From assembly GCF_001758365.1 (NCBI RefSeq), contig NZ_LZFO01000011.1:1-64000 (forward strand): 64,000 nt of DNA, in the 5' to 3' direction. This document shows positions 8,977 through 17,347 of this stretch, in pieces. The stretch's first letter is position 1. Each line of letters opens with the position of its first letter. The position numbers were made by a program, and so were the translations under genes. The stretch comes from Clostridium acetireducens DSM 10703 (GTDB taxonomy: Bacteria; Bacillota; Clostridia; Clostridiales; Clostridiaceae). The notes under the pieces were generated by a model. The model worked only from the letters and a program-made list of their open reading frames with translations. It was not told the DNA's origin and did not search any database.

Positions 8977-10176
8977 TTAAGCTAAATACTTATCTACATC
9001 TTCCATTCCTTCTATATCTAATATTTCTTCTAATATTTTATTTAATTTATCACTATCTAATTTTTTTATTTTTTCAATATATCTATCATCTAAACTTCCA
9101 ACTTTTTTATTAAGTAATTTTAATACTCTGCCTACATCTTTTTGCCTAGATTCTTCTCTTGCTTTTTCTATTCCCTTCTCTATTCCTTTTTCCATTCCCT
9201 TTTGAATACCTCTTTCTTCTACCTTAGGATCATAAAAACTCTTAACCATATCCCTTACCTCCTCATCTATATTTTCATACTTTCCATACATATCTAAAAA
9301 ATAAGAATTTATATTCTCCATTATTATAGTCATTTCATTGTAATCTTCTATATTTATTTTACCATCATTATAAGCTTTATCTATATATTCTAAAGTATTT
9401 TTTATTACTTTTTTTAATTTTATATATACTGCTCTCATTTTATTTTCTTTGTAATGCAATGGTTTATTCGATTTATTTATATTTTGCATAGATTTTCGTA
9501 ATTTAAATATTTGGAGAGGATATAAAAGATACATATTTTCTCTATAAAGTTTCTCCAAATCATAATTCCAATACTTAAGTACATTTACTTTATACAAAAT
9601 ATTTTCGCCTTTAGGAATAATAAGCTTAAGATTTATTTCATCTGGTGTTCTTTTATCTTCCTCCATTACTATAAGATAAGGTTCTGGTAAAGTTATTTCT
9701 ATAGTGTTTCTACTATCTTTAAAATCTAAAAGTTTAGCAGCTCTTTCAAAACCATATCTAAACATTCTAATAGCCATGCTATTATCATAAACTGTCTGAA
9801 ACTCTATTTCGTATTCTAATATTCTATTATCATCTTCCACTCTTACATACATATCTGCATAAAAACTTACAAATTTAACTTTATCTTTATTTAAAGAAGT
9901 TATCTCTTTATCACCATAAGTCACCTTAGCATTATAGCTTATATCATCCTTATATACTGCATTTAGAAAATCAATTAGTGGCACTTTATTTTGAAGGGAA
10001 AATAGCCTTTTCATTATTTTATCCATTTGGATATATGTACTTTCTTCCTCTTTCACATAAGAATCTTTATTTTCTACTTCACCACAAATAGGATAAAAGC
10101 CTAAATTTGAATAATAGTAAGATTCTTTTCTTTTAATATTTTCCAAATAAAGCATCTCCTCTGCTATGTATTTCAT
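8977..10176 (-). CDS. Rpn family PD-(D/E)XK nuclease-like protein, copy 2
   Basis: 399 residues, nearly identical to the 403-residue copy at 5903-7114. The main difference is a 12-nt loss in the KGIEKG repeat, plus a few substitutions (KGKES to KRKES, EEKMRA to ENKMRA, DKYLD to DKYLA). The same active-site candidates are kept. The close identity reaches ~600 bp upstream of the start, showing a recent segmental duplication rather than separate insertion of the gene alone. Confidence 0.82.
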   Translation of the reverse strand: MKYIAEEMLYLENIKRKESYYYSNLGFYPICGEVENKDSYVKEEESTYIQMDKIMKRLFSLQNKVPLIDFLNAVYKDDISYNAKVTYGDKEITSLNKDKVKFVSFYADMYVRVEDDNRILEYEIEFQTVYDNSMAIRMFRYGFERAAKLLDFKDSRNTIEITLPEPYLIVMEEDKRTPDEINLKLIIPKGENILYKVNVLKYWNYDLEKLYRENMYLLYPLQIFKLRKSMQNINKSNKPLHYKENKMRAVYIKLKKVIKNTLEYIDKAYNDGKINIEDYNEMTIIMENINSYFLDMYGKYENIDEEVRDMVKSFYDPKVEERGIQKGMEKGIEKGIEKAREESRQKDVGRVLKLLNKKVGSLDDRYIEKIKKLDSDKLNKILEEILDIEGMEDVDKYLA

Positions 10177-10812
10177 TTATAGTATGCCCTTGGTAAAATA
10201 TAATATGCGAATATATGTTCAATATTATTCCATAAAAAACCTATTATTCAATTCATTCCATAACTTCTTTTTTTATTACTTCATATTTATTATGCAAAAT
10301 TCTATACTTCATTTCGTCATATTATCATTATTATTTTCATCTCAATTTCTAAATATATTTTATCGTACTTTTACTGAAAATTATTCAATACAATAAAATA
10401 TTATATTTAAATGTAAATAATATAAAATTCAAAATTGCAACTTCTATTATTGCTATTAACATTAATAAAACAACATAAAATACATTCTTATAATAAAAAT
10501 CTTCATTACATTAAAAGTTAATAATATAAAATTTTATTTTTATATTATATATATTCTTCATCATTATATCATCTCATTGTAATCCTCTATGTTTATTTTA
10601 CCATCATCATAAGCTTTATCTATATATTCTAAAATATTTTTATCATTTTTTAATTTTATACATACTTCTAGTATAAAACCCTAAATTTGAATACTAGTAG
10701 GATTCTTTTCCTTTACTATTTTCCAAATCAAGCAGATGACTTGTTCTTTATTAAACCACATGCATTTTTAAATGTAAATAATATAAAATTGCAAATCTGA
10801 TTTAAGGCTATA
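10177..10812. other. Duplicated non-coding Rpn upstream region
   Basis: Near-exact copy of 7115-7720. It includes a second copy of the internally deleted Rpn relic at 10567-10737. No intact gene is visible. Confidence 0.6.
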
Positions 10813-11245
10813 TTAAGCTGTTTTTTGTATTATATTATCATTAATATATATATAATTATTTATAAAATTATTTGCATTTTGTAAAAATAAATTAAATGCA
10901 TCTTCGACAAGGTCTAATGCTATTTTATCAGATTTAAATCCTGTATATCCTTTAGATAAATTATATGTTAATGCTTTAGTTTGACTTTGATGAGGGATAT
11001 CTATTTTATAAATATCACTTTCATATTGAATATACTTCTCTCTAACTTGATTATATAATACTATTCCTTCCATATAATACTCAATAAAAATATCTTTAAG
11101 TTTTACACTTTCAAAGTATTCTTTTAAATCAACGTATGTATTAACTATGATTTTAATTAATTTTTCTAAACAGCTAATACCATTAAACTTATCTCTTTCT
11201 CTGCTATAGTCATTTTTAAATTCATTTTTTAAAAAATAATCATCT
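10813..11245 (-). pseudogene. 5'-truncated gene of unknown function
   Basis: An open frame runs from an upstream stop near 11247 to a TAA at 10813. The only ATG (11073) gives 86 residues (MEGIVLYNQV...NIIQKTA). Some 57 further codons upstream (DYFLKNEFKNDYSRERDKF...) remain open without a usable start or ribosome-binding site. This suggests the 5' end was lost. I do not recognise the family. It lies in the decayed accessory block. Confidence 0.4.
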
Positions 11246-11429
11246 TAATGCATATATTCGTATATATAAATTTTTTATTTATATCTAAAATAATATGCCA
11301 AACTTTGTAAAACAAGAAATAAATAACATAAAAACTATACTTCTCTTTATACCTAAAATCTTTCCTTTTACATATCATATCTTTTATAAACTTCAATATA
11401 CGGTAATATTTTATATTAATTAATCATCA

Positions 11430-12058
11430 CTATTTCATTATTTTTTTCGATTCCTTTATATGTATATCTTTTAGTGATTCTAAAATAATTTTTCCATTAC
11501 CATCATCATAACCAAATAATCTACTTAAAATCATTTCTATAGCATCATTTGGATCATGAAATAATATACTATAAGTATTACACAAATCAGGTTCGTTTGT
11601 TCTATCAGTATAGATTAATCTTATTATTATATCGTGATTTTCTATAGTAGTTGAAATAAGTTTGAAGTCATTATTACATTTAATAGGTAATGGTAAAAAC
11701 TCTCCATTTATAGTTCCTGTATGTCTAGGAGTAAAAACTTTTCTCTGCTTTGCATCTTTTAAATTCTTAAAGTTTATTATAGGAAGTACTATTTCCCCAT
11801 CTTTATTGTAATAAAATCCATGCCAAGAAATAGCATTAATTGTATTATATAAAGAAACTCTTCCATCTTTTGTTTGAATACAATAAAAGGAGTGTTTTTA
11901 AGACCATCTATCATAATATCCAATTCACCTTTAGGATTATTATATTTCTTTTTTTCTTCATATTTAAATCTTTTGTATAATTTTTTAGTTTTATCTATAA
12001 GCTCCTTAATACATTTTAAATAATTTTCATAATTATATTCAATATTAGAATTATAAAA
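11430..12058 (-). pseudogene. Frameshifted, start-less gene of unknown function
   Basis: A first open segment (EYNYENYLKCIKELIDKTKK...) begins without a start just after the flagellin-relic terminator. It shifts frame near 11885 at an A-rich stretch, then continues for ~150 codons (FYCIQTKDGRVSLYNTINAI...ESKKIMK) to a TAG at 11430. Codon use is normal for the genome. The family is not recognised. The gene has lost its 5' end and carries at least one frameshift. Confidence 0.5.
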
Positions 12059-12096
12059 AAAGATGTACTACACATATATGTAGCACATCTTTTATA
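12059..12096 (-). terminator. Terminator of flagellin relic
   Basis: A stem of about 14 bp (AAAGATGTGCTACA with a G-U partner arm) on the minus strand is followed by T7. It lies 10 nt past the flagellin relic stop. Confidence 0.8.
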
Positions 12097-12106
12097 CTAA
12101 ACTCCC

Positions 12107-12362
12107 CTACCTCAACAATTGTAATACTCCCTGAGGTTGTCCATTTGCCTGCGCAAGCATTGATTGAGCTGCTTGTATAGATAATTCCCTCATTCTTTGA
12201 ATCATAGAATGAGTTTCATTTAAAGCTCCTTCTGCAGTTTGAATTAATGAAATACCATCTTGAGCATTTCTTGAGACTTGGTCAAGCCCTCTAATTTGTG
12301 ATCTCATTTTTTCAAATATAGCAAGACCTGCTGCATCATCTCCTGCTCTATTTATTCTTATT
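12107..12362 (-). pseudogene. Flagellin minigene relic
   Basis: The frame starts abruptly at [18 protein letters not shown], runs through the D1 helix ([18 protein letters not shown]) and jumps directly from [10 protein letters not shown] into the C-terminal end [19 protein letters not shown]. The N-terminal ~30 residues and all of the central and C-terminal D1 regions are gone. The join at QAA is in frame, probably by recombination between short QAA-coding repeats. The 5' side is fused to the decayed restriction-modification gene. Confidence 0.85.
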
Positions 12363-12384
12363 TAAATTTTAAAAATTAAAATTA

Positions 12385-13420
12385 CTAAATTACATTATTA
12401 TTTGTTTCTTTTTCAATGCATAAATTATTAAATTCATCAATATCTTTAGGAATTTTGATTTTAAATTTTCTTAATTGACCAGTTGATAAATTATTAATAT
12501 TTTGGTCTTTTAATCTAGATATAAAAGTTCTAAATCTTTTAGATAACAAATTATATAAAATAATTTTACTATATTCTATATCATTTGATCTAATTATAGA
12601 TAAAAACCCACCTATATATTTATCAATGTTTTCTTCTACATATGCTACTTTTCCAAGATGCTTCATACTTCCACTTGCAATAGAAATAATAATGTCTCCT
12701 TTTTTAGGTTTTAAATCTTCTGAAATACTAACACTATCTTTCAAATATCTTTGTTTTGGATATACTAAAGCATGTTTTTCTAAACTTATATTAGTTGCAG
12801 TTAAAATAGCCTTTGAAGTAGTATATGGAACTTCATCTGTTTTAGAATACACTAACCCTGTAATAACCTGTAAAATATCTTTATCTATCAACTCTCCAAA
12901 AGATATATCTTCAGACTTAACTTCATCTATAAAATCTCCATATTTACTATAGGAACAAACAATATCTTTATTATCAATCATAAAAAATTGTGATGGATTA
13001 TTAAAAGTAAAATCTTTATTAATTAATTCACTTGTATTAATATATTTTATTTTTCCTTTTAATTTGTCAGAAATATTCAGACTTTGTCCTTGAAAATTAG
13101 CACGTATATATGTACTTACTTTATCTTCATTTTCATAGTTTAAAGGATCATACATCATAGTTTGAATATTTCCATCATCCAACAATAAATGTATACCTTC
13201 TTTCCTTTTGCCTTTCGAAAATCTATAACCTAAGTAATGCTGTTGTTCACTATTTTTATCCCCAGAATAAGATATAACAGTCTTTTTATTATTATTTAAA
13301 ATAAAAATTAACATTCTAAATATATCATCATGAACCTCTATAATTGATTTTTTTTCTTTAAAATATGTTTCGTTATTAAAAATTAATTTATAATGTTGTA
13401 TATCTTGTTCTGTATCCTCT
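12385..13420 (-). pseudogene. C-terminal part of an N6-methyltransferase/specificity protein
   Basis: The intact ORF (12385-13314, 309 aa) extends upstream in frame without a start to about 13420. Its first part resembles the end of a large adenine-methyltransferase restriction protein (YLGYRFSKGKRKEGIHLLL). Its last ~150 residues look like a type I/IIG target-recognition domain (GDIIISIASGSMKHLGKVAY, NINNLSTGQLRKFKIKIP). The catalytic methyltransferase motifs (GxG, NPPY) are absent. With the N-terminal fragment just upstream, it forms an internally deleted, frameshifted type IIG/I-like RM gene. Confidence 0.6.
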
Positions 13421-13781
13421 AATTATATTCACTTCCCCATGTTTTACATTCTATAAGTGCATATGTTTTTCCCAAAATATCTTTTAATAAAATATCAACT
13501 CTACCACTTTCATCATGTCCCAATAGCCAAGTCTTTTCTAATTCAATAGCAGAAGGACTATATCCTTTATTTAATAATCTTATTACACATTCTAATACAA
13601 CCCAATTTTCTGGTTTTGTCAAATTAGAAGTAGATTTATGCCGAACTTTTATATTTTTACCATAATCTATAATATATTTAGATTCAGTAAAACAAATAAT
13701 TATTTCATAACCTTTAGGTGAAGTAAAAACATAATTATTTCCTGCAACGTCAAATCCTAAATCTAATAATTTATTCTCCAT
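13419..13781 (-). pseudogene. N-terminal nuclease part of the same RM gene
   Basis: A 120-residue ORF. SGRVDILLKD and ALIECKTWG give a PD-(D/E)XK active site (Asp...Glu-x-Lys), as in the N-terminal endonuclease of type IIG enzymes. It stops immediately after the active site and is followed, one frame over, by the C-terminal fragment. The methyltransferase core that should separate them (several hundred residues) is missing. Confidence 0.6.
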
Positions 13782-14058
13782 TCAAGTTGTTCCTCCTATT
13801 TTTTACTTACTATATTTATTATTTAAATCATGTATAACATCACTTATTTTGTATACCCTTATCAATTTACATTATAATAGATATTTTGCGTGTATAAAAG
13901 GTACTTTTTACATCTTCCTTTTATTGTATTAATTAATACATTTTAAAATTGTGCTATGTATTTCATTTATAGTATATCCTTAGCAAAAAATAATATACGA
14001 ACAAACATTCGATAATTTATTTCCAAATTTTACACCCCTGGGATGATTTTAAATGTAA
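13782..14058. other. Intergenic scar with Rpn 5'-end sequence
   Basis: No gene. Positions 13963-13990 repeat the sequence around the Rpn start (TATGTATTTCATTTATAGTAT), as at 7101, 10163 and 14645, and a CACCCCTGGGA hairpin-family relic lies at 14033-14044. Confidence 0.55.
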
Positions 14059-14086
14059 AATAAGCATCAACAGCTATTGATGCTTA
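14059..14086 (-). terminator. Terminator overlapping stop of the 79-aa gene
   Basis: Stem ATAAGCATCAA/TTGATGCTTAT with a short loop; its first arm covers the TAA stop codon at 14084-14086. Confidence 0.65.
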
Positions 14087-14323
14087 TTCAAATATTTTTC
14101 CGTATTCCATTTTTCTACTTTCACTATCTAACGCTTTCACCTGCATCCTTAAGTTATTTATCCTATCATTTAATACTTCTAATTCTTCTTTAGTAAGATC
14201 ATATTTCTTAGCTATTTCTGCTAATTCTCTCATTTCTAGCAACTTATTTTCTATTATATCCAGCATATTTTGTCTATACCTTATCCATAGGAGCTCTTCC
14301 TTTAATTCTTCTCTTTCATTCAT
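14084..14323 (-). CDS. Small coiled-coil protein, flagellin-associated, copy 1
   Basis: 79 residues, predicted all-helical (REELKEELLWIRYRQNMLDIIENKLLEMRELAEIAKK). It is clearly paralogous to the 80-residue protein at 15695-15937 (shared pattern LxWxxYRxNMLxIIExKLxExRxLA). It starts 2 nt after the YjfB-like gene stop, so the two are translationally coupled. Function unknown; the position next to fliB and the flagellin suggests a flagellum-related role, perhaps a chaperone, but that is inference. Confidence 0.7.
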   Translation of the reverse strand: MNEREELKEELLWIRYRQNMLDIIENKLLEMRELAEIAKKYDLTKEELEVLNDRINNLRMQVKALDSESRKMEYGKIFE

Positions 14324-14325
14324 AT

Positions 14326-14505
14326 CTATGCTCTAACATCTAAATGTTGTCCAACGTTAGGATTAACACAACATTCCTCTATCATTTCTGTCATCTGAGC
14401 AGCTGTTTCCTTTCCTGTATTCATTGCCATTTTCATTAATGCTAGGCTAGCATCTTGTTGAACTTTTGATTGGTTCATTGCTATTGATAAACCTGCTATA
14501 TCCAT
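14326..14505 (-). CDS. YjfB-like putative motility peptide
   Basis: 59 residues: MDIAGLSIAMNQSKVQQDAS, then LALMKMAMNTGKETAAQM and the end PNVGQHLDVRA. This matches the YjfB_motility family pattern (short, starting MDIxxLSxxMxQ, ending near a hydrophobic LD(I/V)R tail). GGGGG ribosome-binding site 7 nt upstream of ATG. Family members cluster with flagellar genes in Firmicutes, but their biochemical role is unclear. Confidence 0.75.
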   Translation of the reverse strand: MDIAGLSIAMNQSKVQQDASLALMKMAMNTGKETAAQMTEMIEECCVNPNVGQHLDVRA

Positions 14506-14803
14506 GATATTACCCCCTTTTTTAGATTTTATTAATAAAACATTTAATTTTAATACTCTTAATATATATATTCGTATAAATGAACTTTTTATTTAATTTA
14601 TATAAAATATACATTGCATTAATTAATATATTTTAAAACTTTTCTATGTATTTCATTTATAGTATATACTTATCAAAAATAATACACCAATAAACATTGC
14701 ATAATTTATTTCCAAATTTTACTCCCCTGTAGTACAGCAAAAAATAAAAATGAATAAAAAACCTTTCCTTAGCAAAAAATAAAACCCAAAGGAGCAATTA
14801 TAA
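14506..14803. other. AT-rich gap with Rpn scar
   Basis: No gene. 14645-14665 repeats the Rpn 5'-end sequence and a degenerate ACTCCCCTGTAGT hairpin relic lies at 14723-14735. The last 75 nt lead into the homing endonuclease (AAAGGAG at 14790). Confidence 0.5.
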
Positions 14804-15649
14804 ATGAAAATAACTACAATAGAACAAAACATACTGATAGGAAGCATACTAGGCGATGGAAACTTAGCTCTATATGGAAGAAGTAAAAATGCCCATTACA
14901 GAGAACATGGAGCTTTTTATCAACTTCCTTATAGAATGTGGAAATGCAATAAACTTAAAAATCTAAAATTCAAAATAAGAGAAAATGAAAAATACCCTTC
15001 TCTTGTATCTCCTTCTCACCCTATTTTCACAAAACTTTATAATAAATTTTACATAAATAATAGAAAATCACTAACAAAAGAAAATATAAAAATGTTAAAT
15101 CACCCTATAGGATTAGCTTGTTTATATATGGATGATGGAAGCTTAGTAATAGACTCATCTAAAAAATCAAATAAAATATACTTATTCCCTAGAATAGCTA
15201 TATACACACTAAACTTTACAAAAGAAGAAAATATGCTACTTATAGAACATATAAAAAATATATTTAATATAAAATTTAAACTAAAAGAAAGTCCCTATGG
15301 AACTAAATATTTATTAGAATTAAATAAAAGAAATGAAATTATGAAATTTATTAATATAGTAAAACCTTATGTAGAAAACATAAAATGCATGAAATATAAA
15401 ATAGAAGTAGAAGAAAGAATGAATAATAAATACAATGAATTGTTAAAAGAAAATATTGAAGAAAAAATAGTAATTTCTCCTTTGCATGTGAAAAATAAAA
15501 ATTATACAAAAGAAGAAGAAAATTTGATAATATCATTAAAATTAAAAGGAGTTAAAGACAAAGAAATAGCAAAAATAATTGGTAAAACTTATTATGGTGT
15601 AGTAGATAAAATAAGAAGGTTGAGGAAAGAGGGAAAACTACCTCACTAA
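14804..15649 (+). CDS. Free-standing LAGLIDADG homing endonuclease
   Basis: 281 residues with two LAGLIDADG helices: LIGSILGDG (residues 11-19, acidic Asp18) and GLACLYMDDG (103-112). One chain therefore makes a complete pseudo-dimeric nuclease. The C-terminal ~50 residues (YTKEEENLIISLKLKGVKDK, AKIIGKTYYGVVDKIRRL) form a SANT/HTH-like DNA-binding tail. AAAGGAG 8 nt upstream of ATG. It is not inside an intron itself but lies 1.7 kb from the flagellin group I intron, on the opposite strand to its neighbours. Cleavage of a flagellin allele to drive intron homing is an inference. Confidence 0.88.
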   Translation: MKITTIEQNILIGSILGDGNLALYGRSKNAHYREHGAFYQLPYRMWKCNKLKNLKFKIRENEKYPSLVSPSHPIFTKLYNKFYINNRKSLTKENIKMLNHPIGLACLYMDDGSLVIDSSKKSNKIYLFPRIAIYTLNFTKEENMLLIEHIKNIFNIKFKLKESPYGTKYLLELNKRNEIMKFINIVKPYVENIKCMKYKIEVEERMNNKYNELLKENIEEKIVISPLHVKNKNYTKEEENLIISLKLKGVKDKEIAKIIGKTYYGVVDKIRRLRKEGKLPH

Positions 15650-15697
15650 TGCAAAATATTTATTGCCACTTATCGCACTTTTGAGGTAGCTTTTTTA
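15637..15697 (+). terminator. Terminator of homing endonuclease
   Basis: Stem CTACCTCA/TGAGGTAG with a ~38-nt loop, followed by T6. The left arm covers the end of the coding sequence. Confidence 0.6.
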
Positions 15698-15937
15698 ATA
15701 TCTACTTTCCTCATTTAAAGCCTTAATATGCATTTGTAATATTTTTATTTTTTTACTAACTTGTAATCTTTCTTCTTGTGAAATTTCCTTTGTAGAAATT
15801 TGAGCTAAACTCCTTATTTCACATAACTTTTTTTCAATTATATTTAGCATGTTTATTCTATATTTCACCCAATCTAATTCCTCTTGAAGCTCATTTAAAA
15901 TTTGTTTTTTATATACTGACTTATTATATTCATCCAT
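15695..15937 (-). CDS. Small coiled-coil protein, flagellin-associated, copy 2
   Basis: 80 residues, all-helical, paralogous to the 79-residue protein at 14084-14323 (ELDWVKYRINMLNIIEKKL against ELLWIRYRQNMLDIIENKL). It lies directly downstream of fliB on the same strand, 46 nt after its stop. Its own stop touches the terminator of the convergent homing endonuclease. The two copies flank the homing endonuclease, suggesting that the latter inserted into a local duplication. Confidence 0.7.
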   Translation of the reverse strand: MDEYNKSVYKKQILNELQEELDWVKYRINMLNIIEKKLCEIRSLAQISTKEISQEERLQVSKKIKILQMHIKALNEESRY

Positions 15938-15983
15938 TTAATCATCTCTCTTAAAAATAAATATTTTTATATAAAATAAAAAT

Positions 15984-17213
15984 TTAATTCTTAATTAATA
16001 TAGCCATATATGCCATAGTATCAAAATTATTTTTAGTAATAAGATTATATATATGCTCCTTAAATAGAGAATTATGTTCAAAATTTCTTTCAAAAGATTG
16101 TATTAATTTTAATGTAATTTTATCATTAAAATTTTCTTTATGATATGCCATAAGCCCTGTTAAAAGCATTTTAATTAAAGAATAATGTAATATAATCATT
16201 ACATAATTACTCCAAGGTGTTTTATCACCTTCAAAAGGAAATACTTTTTTAAATATATGATTTACAATAAGATTTTCAAAAACATAATCTTTTTCTATTA
16301 AATAATTTTTCATATATTCTTCAAAAAACTTATTATAATTTAATTTAACTCTTTCAAATGTATACTCTTCATCATATCCCAAAGCATTTATAGCTTCCAT
16401 GAAACTCTGCATATATCTATCCTTATTATCAATGTTGCTTGATAATAGAAATCTTTCATCTAGTATCTCTTTTAAAAGCTTTATTTGAACATCTATATTT
16501 GTAGGCATATCTTGTAAAACATCTTTCATAGCTCCACTAACTATTAAATTTGTAAATACTTCAATAACATTTCTTATTTCATAAAAATTCTTATCTGCTA
16601 TTAACTTATCTATTCTTTCAATAAACATACCCAATATAATAAGTCTTTCCCATATTTCATAATCTCTGCTTTTCATAATTTGTATTGAAAAAGTTCTTAA
16701 ATCCTCTAAATAATTATTTTCATTATAAATATTATATATACCGTTAAAAATATTTTTAAATTCATTTTCTCCGTAAACTTCCTCAAATTTAATTCCATCT
16801 TTATCAAATAAAATCATTTCTGCAGCAATAGGGCAAGATACAGAAATACTTCTCTCAATATCTTTATTTACAAGATTTACTTCTCTCGGATAAATCCTGC
16901 ATACATTAGGTAACATATCTTCACTACAATTTAATTGAATATTACATAATTTATCCTTTGTTAAAAAAGGACATTGTCCTAATTTATTTATTTGCATTTC
17001 TGCATAATGATCAAAACTTTTATCTTCTTTTTTATATCTTTTTATGGAATTTTTAATTTCATATTTAAGCTCTTTATTTTTTAAATTCCTAAGTTTATCA
17101 TAGTGTTTTTTATCTATCCATATATTCCATCCCATACAACAGCTATCTTCACAATTTACGCCATCACATTTAAATTCCTTGTAGTATGTAGGCTGTTTTA
17201 TTAAATACTTCAT
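15984..17213 (-). CDS. fliB: Flagellin lysine-N-methylase
   Basis: 409 residues. The N-terminus carries the FliB cysteine signature: FKCDGVNCEDSCCMGWNIWI, then CPFLTKDKLCNIQ and LPNVCRIYPREV, a metal- or FeS-type cluster of Cys residues. FliB methylates lysines on surface-exposed flagellin. The gene lies just downstream of the flagellin on the same strand, and the flagellin central domain is lysine-rich, which fits the role. Start taken as ATG at 17213, 6 nt after AAAGGTG; the upstream GTG/TTG lie inside that site. Confidence 0.9.
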   Translation of the reverse strand: MKYLIKQPTYYKEFKCDGVNCEDSCCMGWNIWIDKKHYDKLRNLKNKELKYEIKNSIKRYKKEDKSFDHYAEMQINKLGQCPFLTKDKLCNIQLNCSEDMLPNVCRIYPREVNLVNKDIERSISVSCPIAAEMILFDKDGIKFEEVYGENEFKNIFNGIYNIYNENNYLEDLRTFSIQIMKSRDYEIWERLIILGMFIERIDKLIADKNFYEIRNVIEVFTNLIVSGAMKDVLQDMPTNIDVQIKLLKEILDERFLLSSNIDNKDRYMQSFMEAINALGYDEEYTFERVKLNYNKFFEEYMKNYLIEKDYVFENLIVNHIFKKVFPFEGDKTPWSNYVMIILHYSLIKMLLTGLMAYHKENFNDKITLKLIQSFERNFEHNSLFKEHIYNLITKNNFDTMAYMAILIKN

Positions 17214-17302
17214 ATTCAACACCTTTCTTTTAAAAAAGAGCCAGAGAAAAATCTCTGACTCTTTAAATTCCTATTCTAAAGTTCGTATTAATTATTAAGC
17301 TA

Positions 17303-17347
17303 CTATCTTAATAATTGAAGAACTCCTTGAGGTTGTTGATTTGCTTG
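17303..17347 (-). CDS. fliC: Flagellin exon 2
   Basis: 45 nt encoding [14 protein letters not shown] and a TAG stop, the canonical clostridial flagellin C-terminus. It starts directly after the intron's terminal G at 17348. It has no ribosome-binding site and cannot be expressed without joining to exon 1. Its sequence parallels the last codons of the unspliced frame ([14 protein letters not shown]) with different synonymous codons. Confidence 0.75.
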   Translation of the reverse strand, partial: QANQQPQGVLQLLR

